Assembly: GCA_041685145.1 (NCBI GenBank)
Contig: JAWLGJ010000002.1
Location: 1-64,000 of the forward strand
DNA: 64,000 nucleotides
Direction: 5' to 3'
Source: JAWLGJ01 sp041685145
GTDB taxonomy: Bacteria > Pseudomonadota > Alphaproteobacteria > Rhodospirillales > Magnetospirillaceae
Part shown: piece by piece, positions 1 to 9,931 of the stretch
How the letters are laid out: the number at the start of each line of letters is the position of its first letter
How positions within the stretch are numbered: the stretch's first letter is position 1
Program-made: the position numbers and the translations under genes
The notes under the pieces: model-generated
Told to the model about the DNA's origin: nothing
Databases searched by the model: none
The model's input: only the letters and a program-made list of their open reading frames with translations

Positions 1-518
1 AGCGACTCCTTGTTGGTGTCGATGATGAACAGGATGTCCGGCAGGCCGCCCATCTCCTTGATGCCGCCCAGCGCCCGGTCCAGCTTCTCGCGCTGGCGGT
101 CGAGGTTGAGCTGCTCCTTCTTGGTCAGCCCCGCCAGGGCGCCGGAGGAGAGTTGGTCGTCCAGGTCGCGCAGGCGCTTGATCGAATTGGAGATGGTCTT
201 CCAGTTGGTGAGCATTCCGCCCAGCCAGCGATGGTTGACGTAATACTGGCCGCAGCGCCGCGCCGCTTCGGCGACCGGTTCGGCCGCCTGGCGCTTGGTG
301 CCGACGAACAGCACGCGGCCGCCGCCGGCCACCACCTCGCGCACCGCTTCCATCGCGCGGTGCAGAAGCGGCACGGTCTGCTGCAAATCAATGATGTGGA
401 TGCCGTTGCGGACGCCGTAGATGTAGGGCTCCATCTTCGGATTCCAGCGGCGGGTGTTGTGGCCGAAATGCACGCCGGCCTCGACAAGCTGGCGCATGGT
501 GAACGTCGGCAGAGCCAT
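1..518 (-). CDS. rpsB: 30S ribosomal protein S2 (partial, C-terminus cut by window start)
   Basis: Small-subunit ribosomal protein S2, which joins the 30S subunit late, together with S1. The 172 visible residues begin MALPTFTMRQLVEAGVHFGH and carry the family blocks TRRWNPKM, YIYGVRNGIHIIDL, FVGTKRQA and HRWLGGMLTNWKTI. The usual length is about 240-260 residues, so the C-terminal third lies outside the window. The ATG is preceded by a strong purine-rich ribosome site (GGAGAAGGAAGG). It follows infA on the same strand after 243 bases, enough for its own promoter and leader. tsf would normally follow but is not visible here. Confidence 0.97.
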   Translation of the reverse strand, partial: MALPTFTMRQLVEAGVHFGHNTRRWNPKMEPYIYGVRNGIHIIDLQQTVPLLHRAMEAVREVVAGGGRVLFVGTKRQAAEPVAEAARRCGQYYVNHRWLGGMLTNWKTISNSIKRLRDLDDQLSSGALAGLTKKEQLNLDRQREKLDRALGGIKEMGGLPDILFIIDTNKES

Positions 519-668
519 GAGGGAAGTCCTTCCTTCTCCGGTTGGGCCTCCGCGGGAAGTCGCCGGCGCCGTCCACGACCATATGTCCGGGACGGCCCGA
601 CACCGGAGCGACCGCCGTCAAACCGGCTGGGCCGCGCGTCCCGCGTGCGGGTTTCTGATGGGTGGCGT

Positions 669-696
669 AGATAACCGCTTGCAGGGCGTTTGGCAA
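669..696 (-). promoter_or_regulatory. Candidate promoter of rpsB
   Basis: On the minus strand TTGCCA is followed after 16 bases by TTATCT, about 150 bases upstream of the rpsB ATG. The -35 matches the sigma-70 consensus at five of six positions, the -10 only at three. The position fits the long untranslated leader common for rpsB. This is a pattern match only. The rest of the gap between 519 and 761 shows nothing else clear. Confidence 0.3.
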
Positions 697-761
697 GGCC
701 GATTAAGGCTTTGGTGGCGCCCCTGCGGCGCGGCGATGGGCGGCGCGGCCGCCGCGGCGGC

Positions 762-1034
762 TCAGCGCCGCCGGCGCGGCGGCGGACGGCGGGGGCCGGA
801 GGGGCCGGCGCGCTCGTCCTTATGGCGGAAGTTGATCCGCCCCTTGGTCAGGTCGTAGGGGGTCATTTCCAGGGTGACGCGGTCACCGGCGATAATGCGG
901 ATGCGGTGCTTGCGCATCTTGCCGGCCGCATAGGCCATGATGTCCTGGCCGGTATCCAGGCGAACCCGGAAACGGGCGTCGGGCAGCACCTCGCTGACCA
1001 CGCCCTCCATTTCGATGACGTCTTCCTTCGCCAC
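762..1034 (-). CDS. infA: Translation initiation factor IF-1 with basic C-terminal tail
   Basis: IF-1 binds the 30S A site during initiation. The protein reads MAKEDVIEMEGVVSEVLPDA then the OB-fold core with MAYAAGKMRKHRIRI, GDRV and YDLTKGRI, all typical. The start is GTG, chosen because it gives the invariant AKEDVIE N-terminus and has GAGGAG six bases upstream. At 90 residues it is longer than the usual 72. The extra part after the RINFRHKDER block is a proline/arginine-rich tail ending PPPRRRR. Short basic tails occur in alphaproteobacterial IF-1, but this one is long. It lies between cspA (upstream) and rpsB (downstream), all on the same strand. Confidence 0.95.
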   Translation of the reverse strand: MAKEDVIEMEGVVSEVLPDARFRVRLDTGQDIMAYAAGKMRKHRIRIIAGDRVTLEMTPYDLTKGRINFRHKDERAGPSGPRRPPPRRRR

Positions 1035-1098
1035 AATCGCTCCTCGCGGGATGCCAACAAAGCAGAGGGGCGGCACAGGCCGCCCCCCGCCCAGAAGC

Positions 1099-1305
1099 TC
1101 AGACCGCGCGGAGGTCGGTCGCCGCCGTCTTGCCGTTGCGGCCGGTCTCAAGGCCGAAGGAGACCTTCTGGCCTTCGTTGAGGCTCGCCATGCCGGCGCG
1201 CTCGACCGCCGAGATGTGCACGAACACATCCTGCGAACCATCGTCGGGCGTGATGAAGCCATAACCCTTGGTGGGGTTGAACCATTTGACGGTGCCAGTC
1301 GACAT
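1099..1305 (-). CDS. cspA: Cold shock domain protein (CspA family)
   Basis: Single-stranded nucleic acid binding protein of 68 residues, made of one cold-shock OB-fold. Both RNA-binding motifs are present: KGYGFI (RNP1) and VFVHIS (RNP2), with the usual N-terminus MSTGTVKWFNPTKGYGFI. It probably acts as an RNA chaperone. The ATG has AGAGAGAA just upstream. The 64-base gap to infA suggests possible co-transcription. A long upstream region (1306-1518) holds no gene and includes a GC-rich stretch that could fold in the mRNA leader, as is usual for csp genes. The paralogue number cannot be assigned. Confidence 0.95.
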   Translation of the reverse strand: MSTGTVKWFNPTKGYGFITPDDGSQDVFVHISAVERAGMASLNEGQKVSFGLETGRNGKTAATDLRAV

Positions 1306-1518
1306 TTTCTTCTCTCTGCTTGATGAATCGCCCGCCGCGACGCCGCGTCGGGCATCAAATCACGTTTTGGGAGAAAGGAAAATCCGACACGAGGCAGGAA
1401 GATCACGGAACGCCCAAGACGCGTTCGACCAGCAGACAATGGGGCAACCACGCCCGCATTGCAAGCGCAATCGACTCGCGCGGATGGAGCGCCGCCCCCG
1501 CCCCGGGGCGTCGTCCCG

Positions 1519-1899
1519 CTAATTCCCGCCGCCGGCGGCGGGGCTTTCGATCTCGGGCATGTCCTCCGCCCGGCCCAGCGCCACCACCGCCGCCAGGGCC
1601 AGAAGGCCCAATACCAGCAGCACCAGGGCCCGGCGGCGCTGTGATCCAGGGGCGTCGGCGGCCTCGGCGCGGCGGCCCAGGCGCCGGCCCGCCGCCAGGG
1701 CGCCGAGGAAAGCGGCGGCGCCCGCCGCCACCGCCAGCGACGCCATCGCCGGGCCGCTCCAGGCCGGCCAGGGGCCGTCGCCGTAGAGCAGGCCCCAGAA
1801 GACCGCCGCCGCCAGCCCCGCCGCCATGGCCGCCGCCAGCAGGCCCAGCGCCACGCCCCAGACCAGCCCCGCCATCAGAAAGAGTGTTCGCGCGCCCAT
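1519..1899 (-). CDS. Hypothetical small integral membrane protein
   Basis: 126 residues starting MGARTLFLMAGLVWGVALGL. Hydropathy by eye suggests four membrane segments: residues about 5-25, 28-45, 55-75 and 95-115, with an arginine-rich loop (GRRLGRRAEAAD, SQRRR) before the last. The C-terminus is short and acidic (EDMPEIESP). Its ATG overlaps the epmA stop as TGATG, so translation is probably coupled to epmA. No family was recognised. A role in EF-P modification is not supported by anything other than position. Confidence 0.6.
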   Translation of the reverse strand: MGARTLFLMAGLVWGVALGLLAAAMAAGLAAAVFWGLLYGDGPWPAWSGPAMASLAVAAGAAAFLGALAAGRRLGRRAEAADAPGSQRRRALVLLVLGLLALAAVVALGRAEDMPEIESPAAGGGN

Positions 1900-2957
1900 C
1901 AGTTGCGCACCATAGCCGACACCGGCGCCCACAGCACGGCCTCGATATCGCCCGCCGCCAGCAACAGCATGACCAGCCGGTCGAGGCCCAGCGCCACGCC
2001 GGCGGCCGGCGGCATTGCGCCGACGGCGGCGATGAAGTCCTCGTCGACGGGCCAGCATTCGCCGTAGAGCCGCCGTTTGAGCGCCATGTCGGCCTCGAAG
2101 CGCCGCCGCTGCTCAATGGCGTCGGTCAGCTCGCCGAAGCCGTTGGCAAGCTCGACGCCACAGGCATAGACCTCGAAGCGTTCCGCCCAGCGGCCGTCCT
2201 CGGGCTTCGGCCGCGCCAGCGCCGCCATGCTCACGGGGTAGTCATACAGCACCGCCGGCGCGCCGACGCCCAGATGCGGCTCGATGCGGTCCAGCAGAAT
2301 ACGGAAGAACACGTCCTCGAAGCGGTCGGCGGCATCGGTGGCGATGTCCAGGCGCGCCGCCGCCGCCGCCAGCGGCGCCGGGTCGGGGTCGCGCGGGTCG
2401 CCTTGCAGGCAGGCGGGCAGGTCGATCCCGGCATATTCGGCGAAGGCCTCCGCCACCGTCAGGCGCCGCCAGGGGCGCGCGGGGTCGCAGACGCGCCCGC
2501 CCCACACCATCTGTCGGCTGCCGGCGGCCTCGGCGGCGGCGCGGACCAGCGCCTCGCAGTCGTCCATGATGTCGCGGTAGGAGGCACCGGCGCGGTACCA
2601 CTCCAGCATGGAAAACTCGGGATGATGCACGTCCGAGCGCTCGCCGTTGCGGAAGACGCGGGCGACCTGGAAAATGCGCTCCAGCCCACCGGCGAGCAGC
2701 TTCTTCATCGCGAATTCGGGCGAGGTGTGCAGGTACAGCCGCCGCCGCTCGGCGCCGAAGGGTTCGGCGAGATCGGTGGCGAAGGCACGCAAATGCGGCT
2801 CCATCCCCGGCGCCACCTGCAGCGCCGGGGTTTCGACCTCGTCGAAGCCGCGGGCGGCGAAGAAATGACGCACCGCCGCCACCACGGCCGCCCGCCGCCG
2901 CAGCATCGGCAGGCGTGGCCCCAGCACCTCGGGCCGCCACCACGGCTTTTCGGTCAT
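1899..2957 (-). CDS. epmA: Elongation factor P--(R)-beta-lysine ligase EpmA
   Basis: A paralogue of class II lysyl-tRNA synthetase that attaches (R)-beta-lysine to EF-P. At 352 residues it is only the catalytic core, lacking the anticodon-binding domain of LysRS. Class II motifs are visible: motif 1 around RGFDEVETPALQ, motif 2 FRNGERSDVHHPEFSMLEWY, and motif 3 near the C-terminus GVALGLDRLVMLLL. The substrate-binding stretch YACGVELANGFGELTD is also present. It is divergent from epmB-efp with only 56 bases between the starts, so the whole modification pathway is encoded together. Confidence 0.95.
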   Translation of the reverse strand: MTEKPWWRPEVLGPRLPMLRRRAAVVAAVRHFFAARGFDEVETPALQVAPGMEPHLRAFATDLAEPFGAERRRLYLHTSPEFAMKKLLAGGLERIFQVARVFRNGERSDVHHPEFSMLEWYRAGASYRDIMDDCEALVRAAAEAAGSRQMVWGGRVCDPARPWRRLTVAEAFAEYAGIDLPACLQGDPRDPDPAPLAAAAARLDIATDAADRFEDVFFRILLDRIEPHLGVGAPAVLYDYPVSMAALARPKPEDGRWAERFEVYACGVELANGFGELTDAIEQRRRFEADMALKRRLYGECWPVDEDFIAAVGAMPPAAGVALGLDRLVMLLLAAGDIEAVLWAPVSAMVRN

Positions 2958-3013
2958 CGCCGTTTCCTCTATGACTCGGCCACCGCCGCTCCACCTAGCA
3001 TGAAGCCGACGCC

Positions 3014-3958
3014 ATGTCGCCCTTCCCCGAACGCCTGACCCCGTATCTGCGCGACCTGATCGCGGCCGAGGGCCCGGACGGCCCCATCGCCCGGCAGTAC
3101 CTGCCCGACCCGCGCGAGGCCGAGACCCGCCCGGAGGAGCGTGCCGACCCCATCGGCGACGCCGCCCACAGCCCCGTCAAGGGCGTCGTCCACCGCTATG
3201 GGGACCGCGCGCTGCTGACCCCGGTGATGGCCTGCCCGGTGCATTGCCGCTTCTGCTTCCGGCGCGAGGCGGTGGGCGGCCCGCACGCGCGCCTCAACGA
3301 CGACGAGCTTGCCGCCGCGCTGGCCTATCTGCGCGCCCACGCGGAGGTCTGGGAGGTGATCCTGTCGGGCGGCGATCCCCTGACCCTGCCGCCGGAGCGC
3401 CTCGGGCGCATTGTCGCCGAACTGGACGGCATCCCCCATGTGCGCGTCATCCGCATCCACACCCGCCTGCCGGTCGCCGACCCGCCGCGGATGCGGTTCC
3501 CCGCGGCGGCGGCGCGCGCCTGCCGGGCGCCGATCTATGCCGTCATCCATTGCAACCACGCCAGCGAACTCACCCCGGCCGCGCGCGATGCCTTCGACGC
3601 CTTGCGGGCCGCCGGGGTGCATCTGCTGGCGCAGACGGTGCTGCTGCGGGGCGTCAACGACAGCGTCGAGGCGCTGGAGGCGCTGATGCGGGATCTGGTC
3701 GCCCTGGGCGTCATGCCCTATCACCTGCACCATCCCGACCTGGCGCGCGGCACCGGGCATTTCCGCCTGGGCCTGGAGGAAGGCCGCGACCTGGTGCGGC
3801 GGCTGTCGGCGCGGGTGTCGGGTTTGTGCCGGCCGACCTATGTCCTCGACATCCCCGGCGGGCACGGCAAGGTGCCGGTGGCGGCCAGTCATGTCGGCGA
3901 CGACGGCTGGGTCGAGGACTGGCAGGGAGGGCGGCACCCCTATCCGCGGTTGCCCTGA
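3014..3958 (+). CDS. epmB: EF-P-associated lysine 2,3-aminomutase EpmB
   Basis: Radical SAM, PLP-dependent enzyme that turns (S)-alpha-lysine into (R)-beta-lysine, the donor used by EpmA. The 314-residue protein has the radical SAM cysteine motif CPVHCRFC (C74, C78, C81), the SAM-binding block ILSGGDPLTL, and the C-terminal YVLDIPGGHGKVPV that holds the PLP lysine in the KamA family. It is much shorter than catabolic lysine 2,3-aminomutases, as expected for EpmB. efp follows after 70 bases. The neighbourhood makes EpmB far more likely than a free lysine aminomutase. Confidence 0.94.
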   Translation: MSPFPERLTPYLRDLIAAEGPDGPIARQYLPDPREAETRPEERADPIGDAAHSPVKGVVHRYGDRALLTPVMACPVHCRFCFRREAVGGPHARLNDDELAAALAYLRAHAEVWEVILSGGDPLTLPPERLGRIVAELDGIPHVRVIRIHTRLPVADPPRMRFPAAAARACRAPIYAVIHCNHASELTPAARDAFDALRAAGVHLLAQTVLLRGVNDSVEALEALMRDLVALGVMPYHLHHPDLARGTGHFRLGLEEGRDLVRRLSARVSGLCRPTYVLDIPGGHGKVPVAASHVGDDGWVEDWQGGRHPYPRLP

Positions 3959-4028
3959 AGCGTTGCCTGCCGGCGGGAAGGCTGTTAGCTTCCGCGCCGA
4001 GTTTCCCCGGCATTCAGGCGAACGGTCC

Positions 4029-4595
4029 ATGAAAATCCAGGCCAACACCATCCGCCCCGGCAACATCATCGAGCACCAGGGCAAGCAGTGGGCGGTGCTG
4101 AAGATTCAACTCATCCAGCCCGGCAAGGGCGGCGCCTTCATCCAGGTGGAGATGCGTGACATCCGCACCGGCATCAAGTCCAACGAACGCTGGCGCACCG
4201 CCGATTCGGTCGAGAAGCTGATGGTCGAGGAGCGCGAGTGCACCTTCCTGTTCGTCGACGGCGACAACCTCACCTTCATGGACAGCGAGACCTTCGAGCA
4301 GTTCGTGCTGCCGCGCGACGTGATGGGCGAGCAGGCGCTGTACCTGCAGGACGGCATGGCGGTGACCATCGACTTTGTCGAGGGCTCGCCGGTGTCGGTG
4401 ACGCTGCCCAGCACCGTGGTCATGGAGGTGGTCGAGGCCGACCCGGTGGTGAAGGGCCAGACGGCGGCGTCGTCCTACAAGCCGGCGCGGCTGGAAAACG
4501 GCGTGCGGGTGATGGTGCCGCCCTTCGTCGAGCAAGGCACCCGCATCGTGGTCAACACCGGCGACAACACCTACGTCGAGCGCGCCAAGGACTGA
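4029..4595 (+). CDS. efp: Elongation factor P
   Basis: Relieves ribosome stalling at polyproline stretches. The 188 residues form the usual three beta-barrel domains. The tip of domain I reads PGKGGAF, with K33 the predicted lysine that receives beta-lysine from EpmA/EpmB. The C-terminal signature GTRIVVNTGDNTYVERAKD is intact. The ATG at 4029 was chosen because it gives the canonical MKIQANTIRPGNII start. No epmC (hydroxylase) was seen nearby. The gene lies between epmB and suhB on the same strand, 13 bases before suhB. Confidence 0.97.
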   Translation: MKIQANTIRPGNIIEHQGKQWAVLKIQLIQPGKGGAFIQVEMRDIRTGIKSNERWRTADSVEKLMVEERECTFLFVDGDNLTFMDSETFEQFVLPRDVMGEQALYLQDGMAVTIDFVEGSPVSVTLPSTVVMEVVEADPVVKGQTAASSYKPARLENGVRVMVPPFVEQGTRIVVNTGDNTYVERAKD

Positions 4596-4608
4596 GGATA
4601 CCGCCCCC

Positions 4609-5409
4609 GTGGCATTCCGTTCCGCCATCATCAACGTCATGGCAGCGGCCGCCCGCAAGGCGGCGCGCGGTCTGGTGCGCGACTTCGGCGAGGTCGAGCA
4701 GCTTCAGGTGTCCAAGAAAGGCACCAGCGATTTTGTCTCCTCGGCGGACCTGCGCGCCGAACGGGTGCTGAAGGTGGAATTGCGCAAGGCGCGCCCCGAC
4801 TACGGCTTCCTGGTCGAGGAGGCCGGCGCCGAGGAGGGCCGCGACCCCGGCCAGCGCTGGATCGTCGATCCCCTCGACGGCACCACCAATTTCCTGCACG
4901 GTATCCCGCACTTCGCCATTTCCATCGGTTTGGAACGCGAGGGTGAAATAATCGCCGGGGTCGTTTACCATCCGGTAGCAGACGAGATGTACCATGCCGA
5001 GAAAGGCGCCGGAGCCTTTCTCAACGAACGGCGGCTGCGGGTGTCGGCGCGCCGGCGGCTGGAGGATGCGGTGACCGCCACCGGCATTCCGCATCGCGGC
5101 CGCGGCGACCACGCCGTTTTCCTGCGGCAGATGGAGGCGGTGATGGCGCGGACGGCGGGGGTGCGCCGGTTCGGGGCCGCCGCCCTCGATCTGGCCTATG
5201 TCGCGGCCGGCCGCTTCGACGGGTTTTGGGAGACGCATCTTTCGGCGTGGGACATGGCGGCCGGCATTCTGCTGGTGCGGGAGGCCGGCGGTTATGTCAG
5301 CGAGATCGACGGCGGCGCGGACATGATGGCCTCGGGCAGCATCCTGGCCTCCAACGACCATCTGCACCGGCCGCTCGGCGAGGTACTGCGCGGCGCCGGC
5401 GCTACGTAA
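4609..5409 (+). CDS. suhB: Inositol-1-monophosphatase family protein (SuhB)
   Basis: Magnesium-dependent phosphatase of the inositol monophosphatase family, 266 residues with a GTG start. Metal-binding motifs are complete: the EE pair in FLVEEAGAEE, WIVDPLDGTTNFLHGIPHF, and the C-terminal WDMAAGILLVREAGG. In Proteobacteria SuhB also takes part in rRNA transcription antitermination, which would fit its place directly after efp. The gap to efp is 13 bases, so co-transcription is likely. Physiological substrate cannot be read from sequence. Confidence 0.92.
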   Translation: MAFRSAIINVMAAAARKAARGLVRDFGEVEQLQVSKKGTSDFVSSADLRAERVLKVELRKARPDYGFLVEEAGAEEGRDPGQRWIVDPLDGTTNFLHGIPHFAISIGLEREGEIIAGVVYHPVADEMYHAEKGAGAFLNERRLRVSARRRLEDAVTATGIPHRGRGDHAVFLRQMEAVMARTAGVRRFGAAALDLAYVAAGRFDGFWETHLSAWDMAAGILLVREAGGYVSEIDGGADMMASGSILASNDHLHRPLGEVLRGAGAT

Positions 5410-5538
5410 GGCGGGCTTTATCACCCCAAAGGGGCGCCCACGTAGCGAAGAGATGACGGGCGGTGCCGGCGCAACCGTGCTAAGGGGGCGGGCCGCATCG
5501 CCCCCGCGATGCCGCATTTGGGTGATAGCCGCGAGACA

Positions 5539-6735
5539 ATGCAGGAATCAAAAGTCCAACCCCCCGCCGACAGGCCGGCAATGACGCAGCCGGGCCGGTT
5601 TCTTGTGCGCATGGCGCTGTTCCTGGTGGCGGTCGCCGGCATCCTGGCGCTGCTGGCCGGCGGCCTCATGGACGCCTTCATGGCCAACCCGCCCCTCAAC
5701 GGCCTTATCCTGGGCGTGGCGGTCATCGCCATCGGCCTCAATTTCCGCCAGGTGCTGATGCTGCGCCCCGAGGTCGAATGGATCGAGGGCCTGCGGCGCG
5801 GCCGCCCGGTGTTGTCCGGCGACAGCCCGCGCCTGCTGGCGCCGCTGGCCAGTATGCTGGGCCAGCGCCGCGACCGCATCAGCCTGTCGGCGATGGCGCT
5901 GCGCTCGGTCCTGGACGGCATATCCTCGCGCCTGGACGAATCGCGCGAGATTTCCCGCTATTTCACCGGCCTGCTGATCTTCCTGGGCCTGCTGGGCACC
6001 TTCTGGGGCCTGGTGCAGACGGTGGGGGCCGTGGGCGAGGTCATCGGCAGCCTGTCGCTGGCCGGCGACGACTTCGGCCGCGCCTTCGACGACCTGAAGG
6101 GGGGGCTGGAGAAGCCCCTCGGCGGCATGGGCACGGCATTCTCGTCGTCGCTGTTCGGTCTGGGCGGGTCGCTGGTGGTGGGCTTCCTCGACCTCCAGGC
6201 GGGGCGGGCCCAGAACCACTTCTACAACGAGATGGAGGAATGGCTGTCAACCCAGACCAAGCTGGGCGGCGGCCATTTCGGCGGCGACGCCGAGGGGGGC
6301 GGCTCCGTGCCGGCCTATGTGCAGGCGCTGCTGGAGCAGACCGCCGACTCCCTCGACAACCTGCAGCGCATCATCGCCCGCGGCGAGGAGGGGCGCATCC
6401 AGTCGGCCGGCAACATGCGCGACCTGACCGAGAAGATCTCCACCCTGACCGACCAGATGCGCACCGAGCAGTCGCTGATGAAGAAGCTGGCCGAGAGCCA
6501 GCTTGAGTTGCGGCCGCTGCTGGCCAAGCTGGCCGAGGCCAGCGGCAACGAGCTTGACGAACTGACCCGCGGCCACATCCGCAACATCGACTACAACCTC
6601 AACCGCTCGGTGGAGGAAATCGCCAGCGGGCGCGATGAGTTGATTCGCGAGATGCGCAGCGAATTCCGGCTGCTGGCGCGCACCATCGCCGCCATCGCCG
6701 AGGAAACCGACCAACAGCACTACGAACAGCCGTAG
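5539..6735 (+). CDS. MotA/TolQ/ExbB-family proton channel protein
   Basis: Predicted inner-membrane ion-channel subunit that uses proton motive force. Four membrane segments are visible: around FLVRMALFLVAVAGILAL, NGLILGVAVIAIGLNF, GLLIFLGLLGTFWGLVQ and GTAFSSSLFGLGGSLVV. The last two form the MotA/ExbB core. After the fourth there is a long soluble tail of about 180 residues, partly helical and rich in charged residues. The partner gene follows 12 bases later and encodes a MotB-like OmpA-domain protein. The start is uncertain: ATGs at 5509, 5539 and 5581 are in frame and none has a strong ribosome site. No flagellar or Tol genes are adjacent. Confidence 0.85.
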   Translation: MQESKVQPPADRPAMTQPGRFLVRMALFLVAVAGILALLAGGLMDAFMANPPLNGLILGVAVIAIGLNFRQVLMLRPEVEWIEGLRRGRPVLSGDSPRLLAPLASMLGQRRDRISLSAMALRSVLDGISSRLDESREISRYFTGLLIFLGLLGTFWGLVQTVGAVGEVIGSLSLAGDDFGRAFDDLKGGLEKPLGGMGTAFSSSLFGLGGSLVVGFLDLQAGRAQNHFYNEMEEWLSTQTKLGGGHFGGDAEGGGSVPAYVQALLEQTADSLDNLQRIIARGEEGRIQSAGNMRDLTEKISTLTDQMRTEQSLMKKLAESQLELRPLLAKLAEASGNELDELTRGHIRNIDYNLNRSVEEIASGRDELIREMRSEFRLLARTIAAIAEETDQQHYEQP

Positions 6736-6747
6736 GGAGCGGAGCGC

Positions 6748-7971
6748 ATGGCGTCCATCAGCCGCCGCAGCCGCCGCCCCGCGGACATCTGGCCGGGCTT
6801 CGTCGACGCCCTGTCCGGCCTGTTGCTGGTCATCATCTTCGTGCTGCTGGTGTTCGTGCTGTCGCAGTTCTTCCTGGGGCAGGCGCTGTCGGGGCGCGAC
6901 GAGGCGCTGGCGCGGTTGAACCGGCAGGTGACGGAGCTGTCGGAGCTGCTGTCGCTGGAGCGCGAGGCCAACGCCGAATTGCGCCTGGACGTCGGCCAGC
7001 TTGCCGCCGAATTGCAGACCTCGGTCGCGGCGCGCGAACGCATGGCCGACCAGTTGGCCGAGATGGACGACCTGCGCGCCCGCCTCGCCACCGCCACCGA
7101 CCGGGCCGAGGCCGCCGAGGCGCGGGTCGCCCAGGTCGAGGGGCGGCTTGCCGACGCCTACCAGACCATCGACGCCGACCGCGAAACCATCGAGGCCCAG
7201 CTTGGCGAACTGGCGCTGCTGCGCCACGACGTCGAGGCGATGAAGGCGCTGAAGGCGGAACTGGAGCAGGAGGTCGCCGCCCTCGGCTCGCGGCTGGCCG
7301 AGCGCGAGGGCCAGTTGGCCCAGGAGCGCCGCCTGTCGGAGGAGGCGCGCGCCCACGCCGCGCTGTTGAACCAGCGCCTGCGGGAGTTGCGCTCCGAACT
7401 GGCGCGGCTGGCCGACGCCCTCGACGCCTCGGAGGCGACCATCGAGGAACAGCGGGCCCAGATCGTCGATTTGGGCACTCGCCTCAACCGCGCCCTGGCC
7501 AGCAAGGTCGAGGAACTGCGGCGCGCGCGTTCGGAATTCTTCGGCCGCCTGCGCGAGGTGCTCGGCGACCGCCCCGGCGTCAGCGTCGAAGGCGACCGCT
7601 TCGTCTTCCAATCGGAACTGCTGTTCGGCTCCGGCTCGGCGCAGGTGGGCGAGGCCGGCCGCAACCAGCTGGCGCAACTGGCGGCGACCCTGCGCGAGGT
7701 CATGGACGAGCTTCCCGACGACCTCAACTGGGTGCTGCGGGTCGACGGCCACACCGACCGGGTGCCGATCAACAACGAACTGTTCCAGTCGAACTGGGAA
7801 CTGTCGCTGGCCCGCGCCATGTCGGTGGTGCGCTTCCTCATCGACCGGGGCATTCCCGCCGACCGCCTGGCCGCCGCCGGCTTCGGCGAGCATCATCCCG
7901 TGGCCGAGGGCAGCACGCCCGAGGATCTGGCCAAGAACCGGCGCATCGAACTGCGGCTGGATCAGGCCTGA
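6748..7971 (+). CDS. MotB-like OmpA-domain protein with long coiled coil
   Basis: Partner of the preceding channel subunit, 407 residues. It has one N-terminal membrane segment (about residues 21-38) with an aspartate, D20 in GFVDALSGLLL, at the place of the proton-carrying Asp of MotB. Then comes a coiled coil of roughly 200 residues made of Ala/Glu/Leu/Arg heptads, and a C-terminal OmpA/MotB peptidoglycan-binding domain with VDGHTDRVPI and LAKNRRIELRL. The architecture implies a channel anchored to the cell wall through a long periplasmic rod. The ATG has GGAG nearby. Its process is unknown; cell-envelope work is more likely than motility. Confidence 0.85.
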   Translation: MASISRRSRRPADIWPGFVDALSGLLLVIIFVLLVFVLSQFFLGQALSGRDEALARLNRQVTELSELLSLEREANAELRLDVGQLAAELQTSVAARERMADQLAEMDDLRARLATATDRAEAAEARVAQVEGRLADAYQTIDADRETIEAQLGELALLRHDVEAMKALKAELEQEVAALGSRLAEREGQLAQERRLSEEARAHAALLNQRLRELRSELARLADALDASEATIEEQRAQIVDLGTRLNRALASKVEELRRARSEFFGRLREVLGDRPGVSVEGDRFVFQSELLFGSGSAQVGEAGRNQLAQLAATLREVMDELPDDLNWVLRVDGHTDRVPINNELFQSNWELSLARAMSVVRFLIDRGIPADRLAAAGFGEHHPVAEGSTPEDLAKNRRIELRLDQA

Positions 7972-7996
7972 CCCGCCCGCATTGCACCAGGGCGGG
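7972..7996 (+). terminator. Possible hairpin after the OmpA-domain gene
   Basis: CCCGCCC and GGGCGGG form a 7-bp perfect stem with an 11-base loop immediately after the stop codon. There is no T-tract, so a classical intrinsic terminator is not shown. It may simply separate this operon from ettA. Confidence 0.3.
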
Positions 7997-8055
7997 CGCT
8001 GGGTTACAAACGGGCGCGCGTTCCCGGCAATCCTGACGTCACCTTCGGAGAGAGC

Positions 8056-9738
<1,683 letters not shown>

Positions 9739-9765
9739 CGCGCTCCCACCCGAGGCCCGCCACCA

Positions 9766-9914
9766 GCCGCCGTTGAGGCGGCGGCCAAGCGGGCGGACGC
9801 CCGCGCCCGGCGAGGGCATGAAAGACTCCACCGCCGTCGAGGCGGCGGTCAAGCGGGCGGACGCCCCGCGCCCGGCAAGGGCATAAAAGTCTCCACCGCC
9901 GTCAAGGCGGTGGG
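9766..9914. repeat. Tandem two-hairpin intergenic repeat, 2.3 copies
   Basis: A unit of 64-65 bases starts at 9766/9767, 9831 and (partial) 9896. Each full unit opens with a stem CCGCC-(loop)-GGCGG, followed by GCGGGC-GGAC-GCCCGC (9789-9804 in copy 1) and ends GCCCGGCGAGGGCA. Copies differ by a few substitutions, e.g. GTTGA or GTCGA in the first loop. The block fills the gap between the convergent genes ettA and the 9932 permease gene. Related copies lie at 54850-54955, also between convergent genes. It resembles REP/mosaic palindromic elements and may serve as a bidirectional terminator. Confidence 0.85.
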
Positions 9915-9931
9915 GGCGAGACGGCAACGCG

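Noticed and set aside
5539..7971. Zorya-type defence (ZorA/ZorB)
   Set aside because: The pair resembles ZorAB in outline, but no ZorC, ZorD or ZorE gene follows; the next gene is ettA. A general envelope role is more likely.
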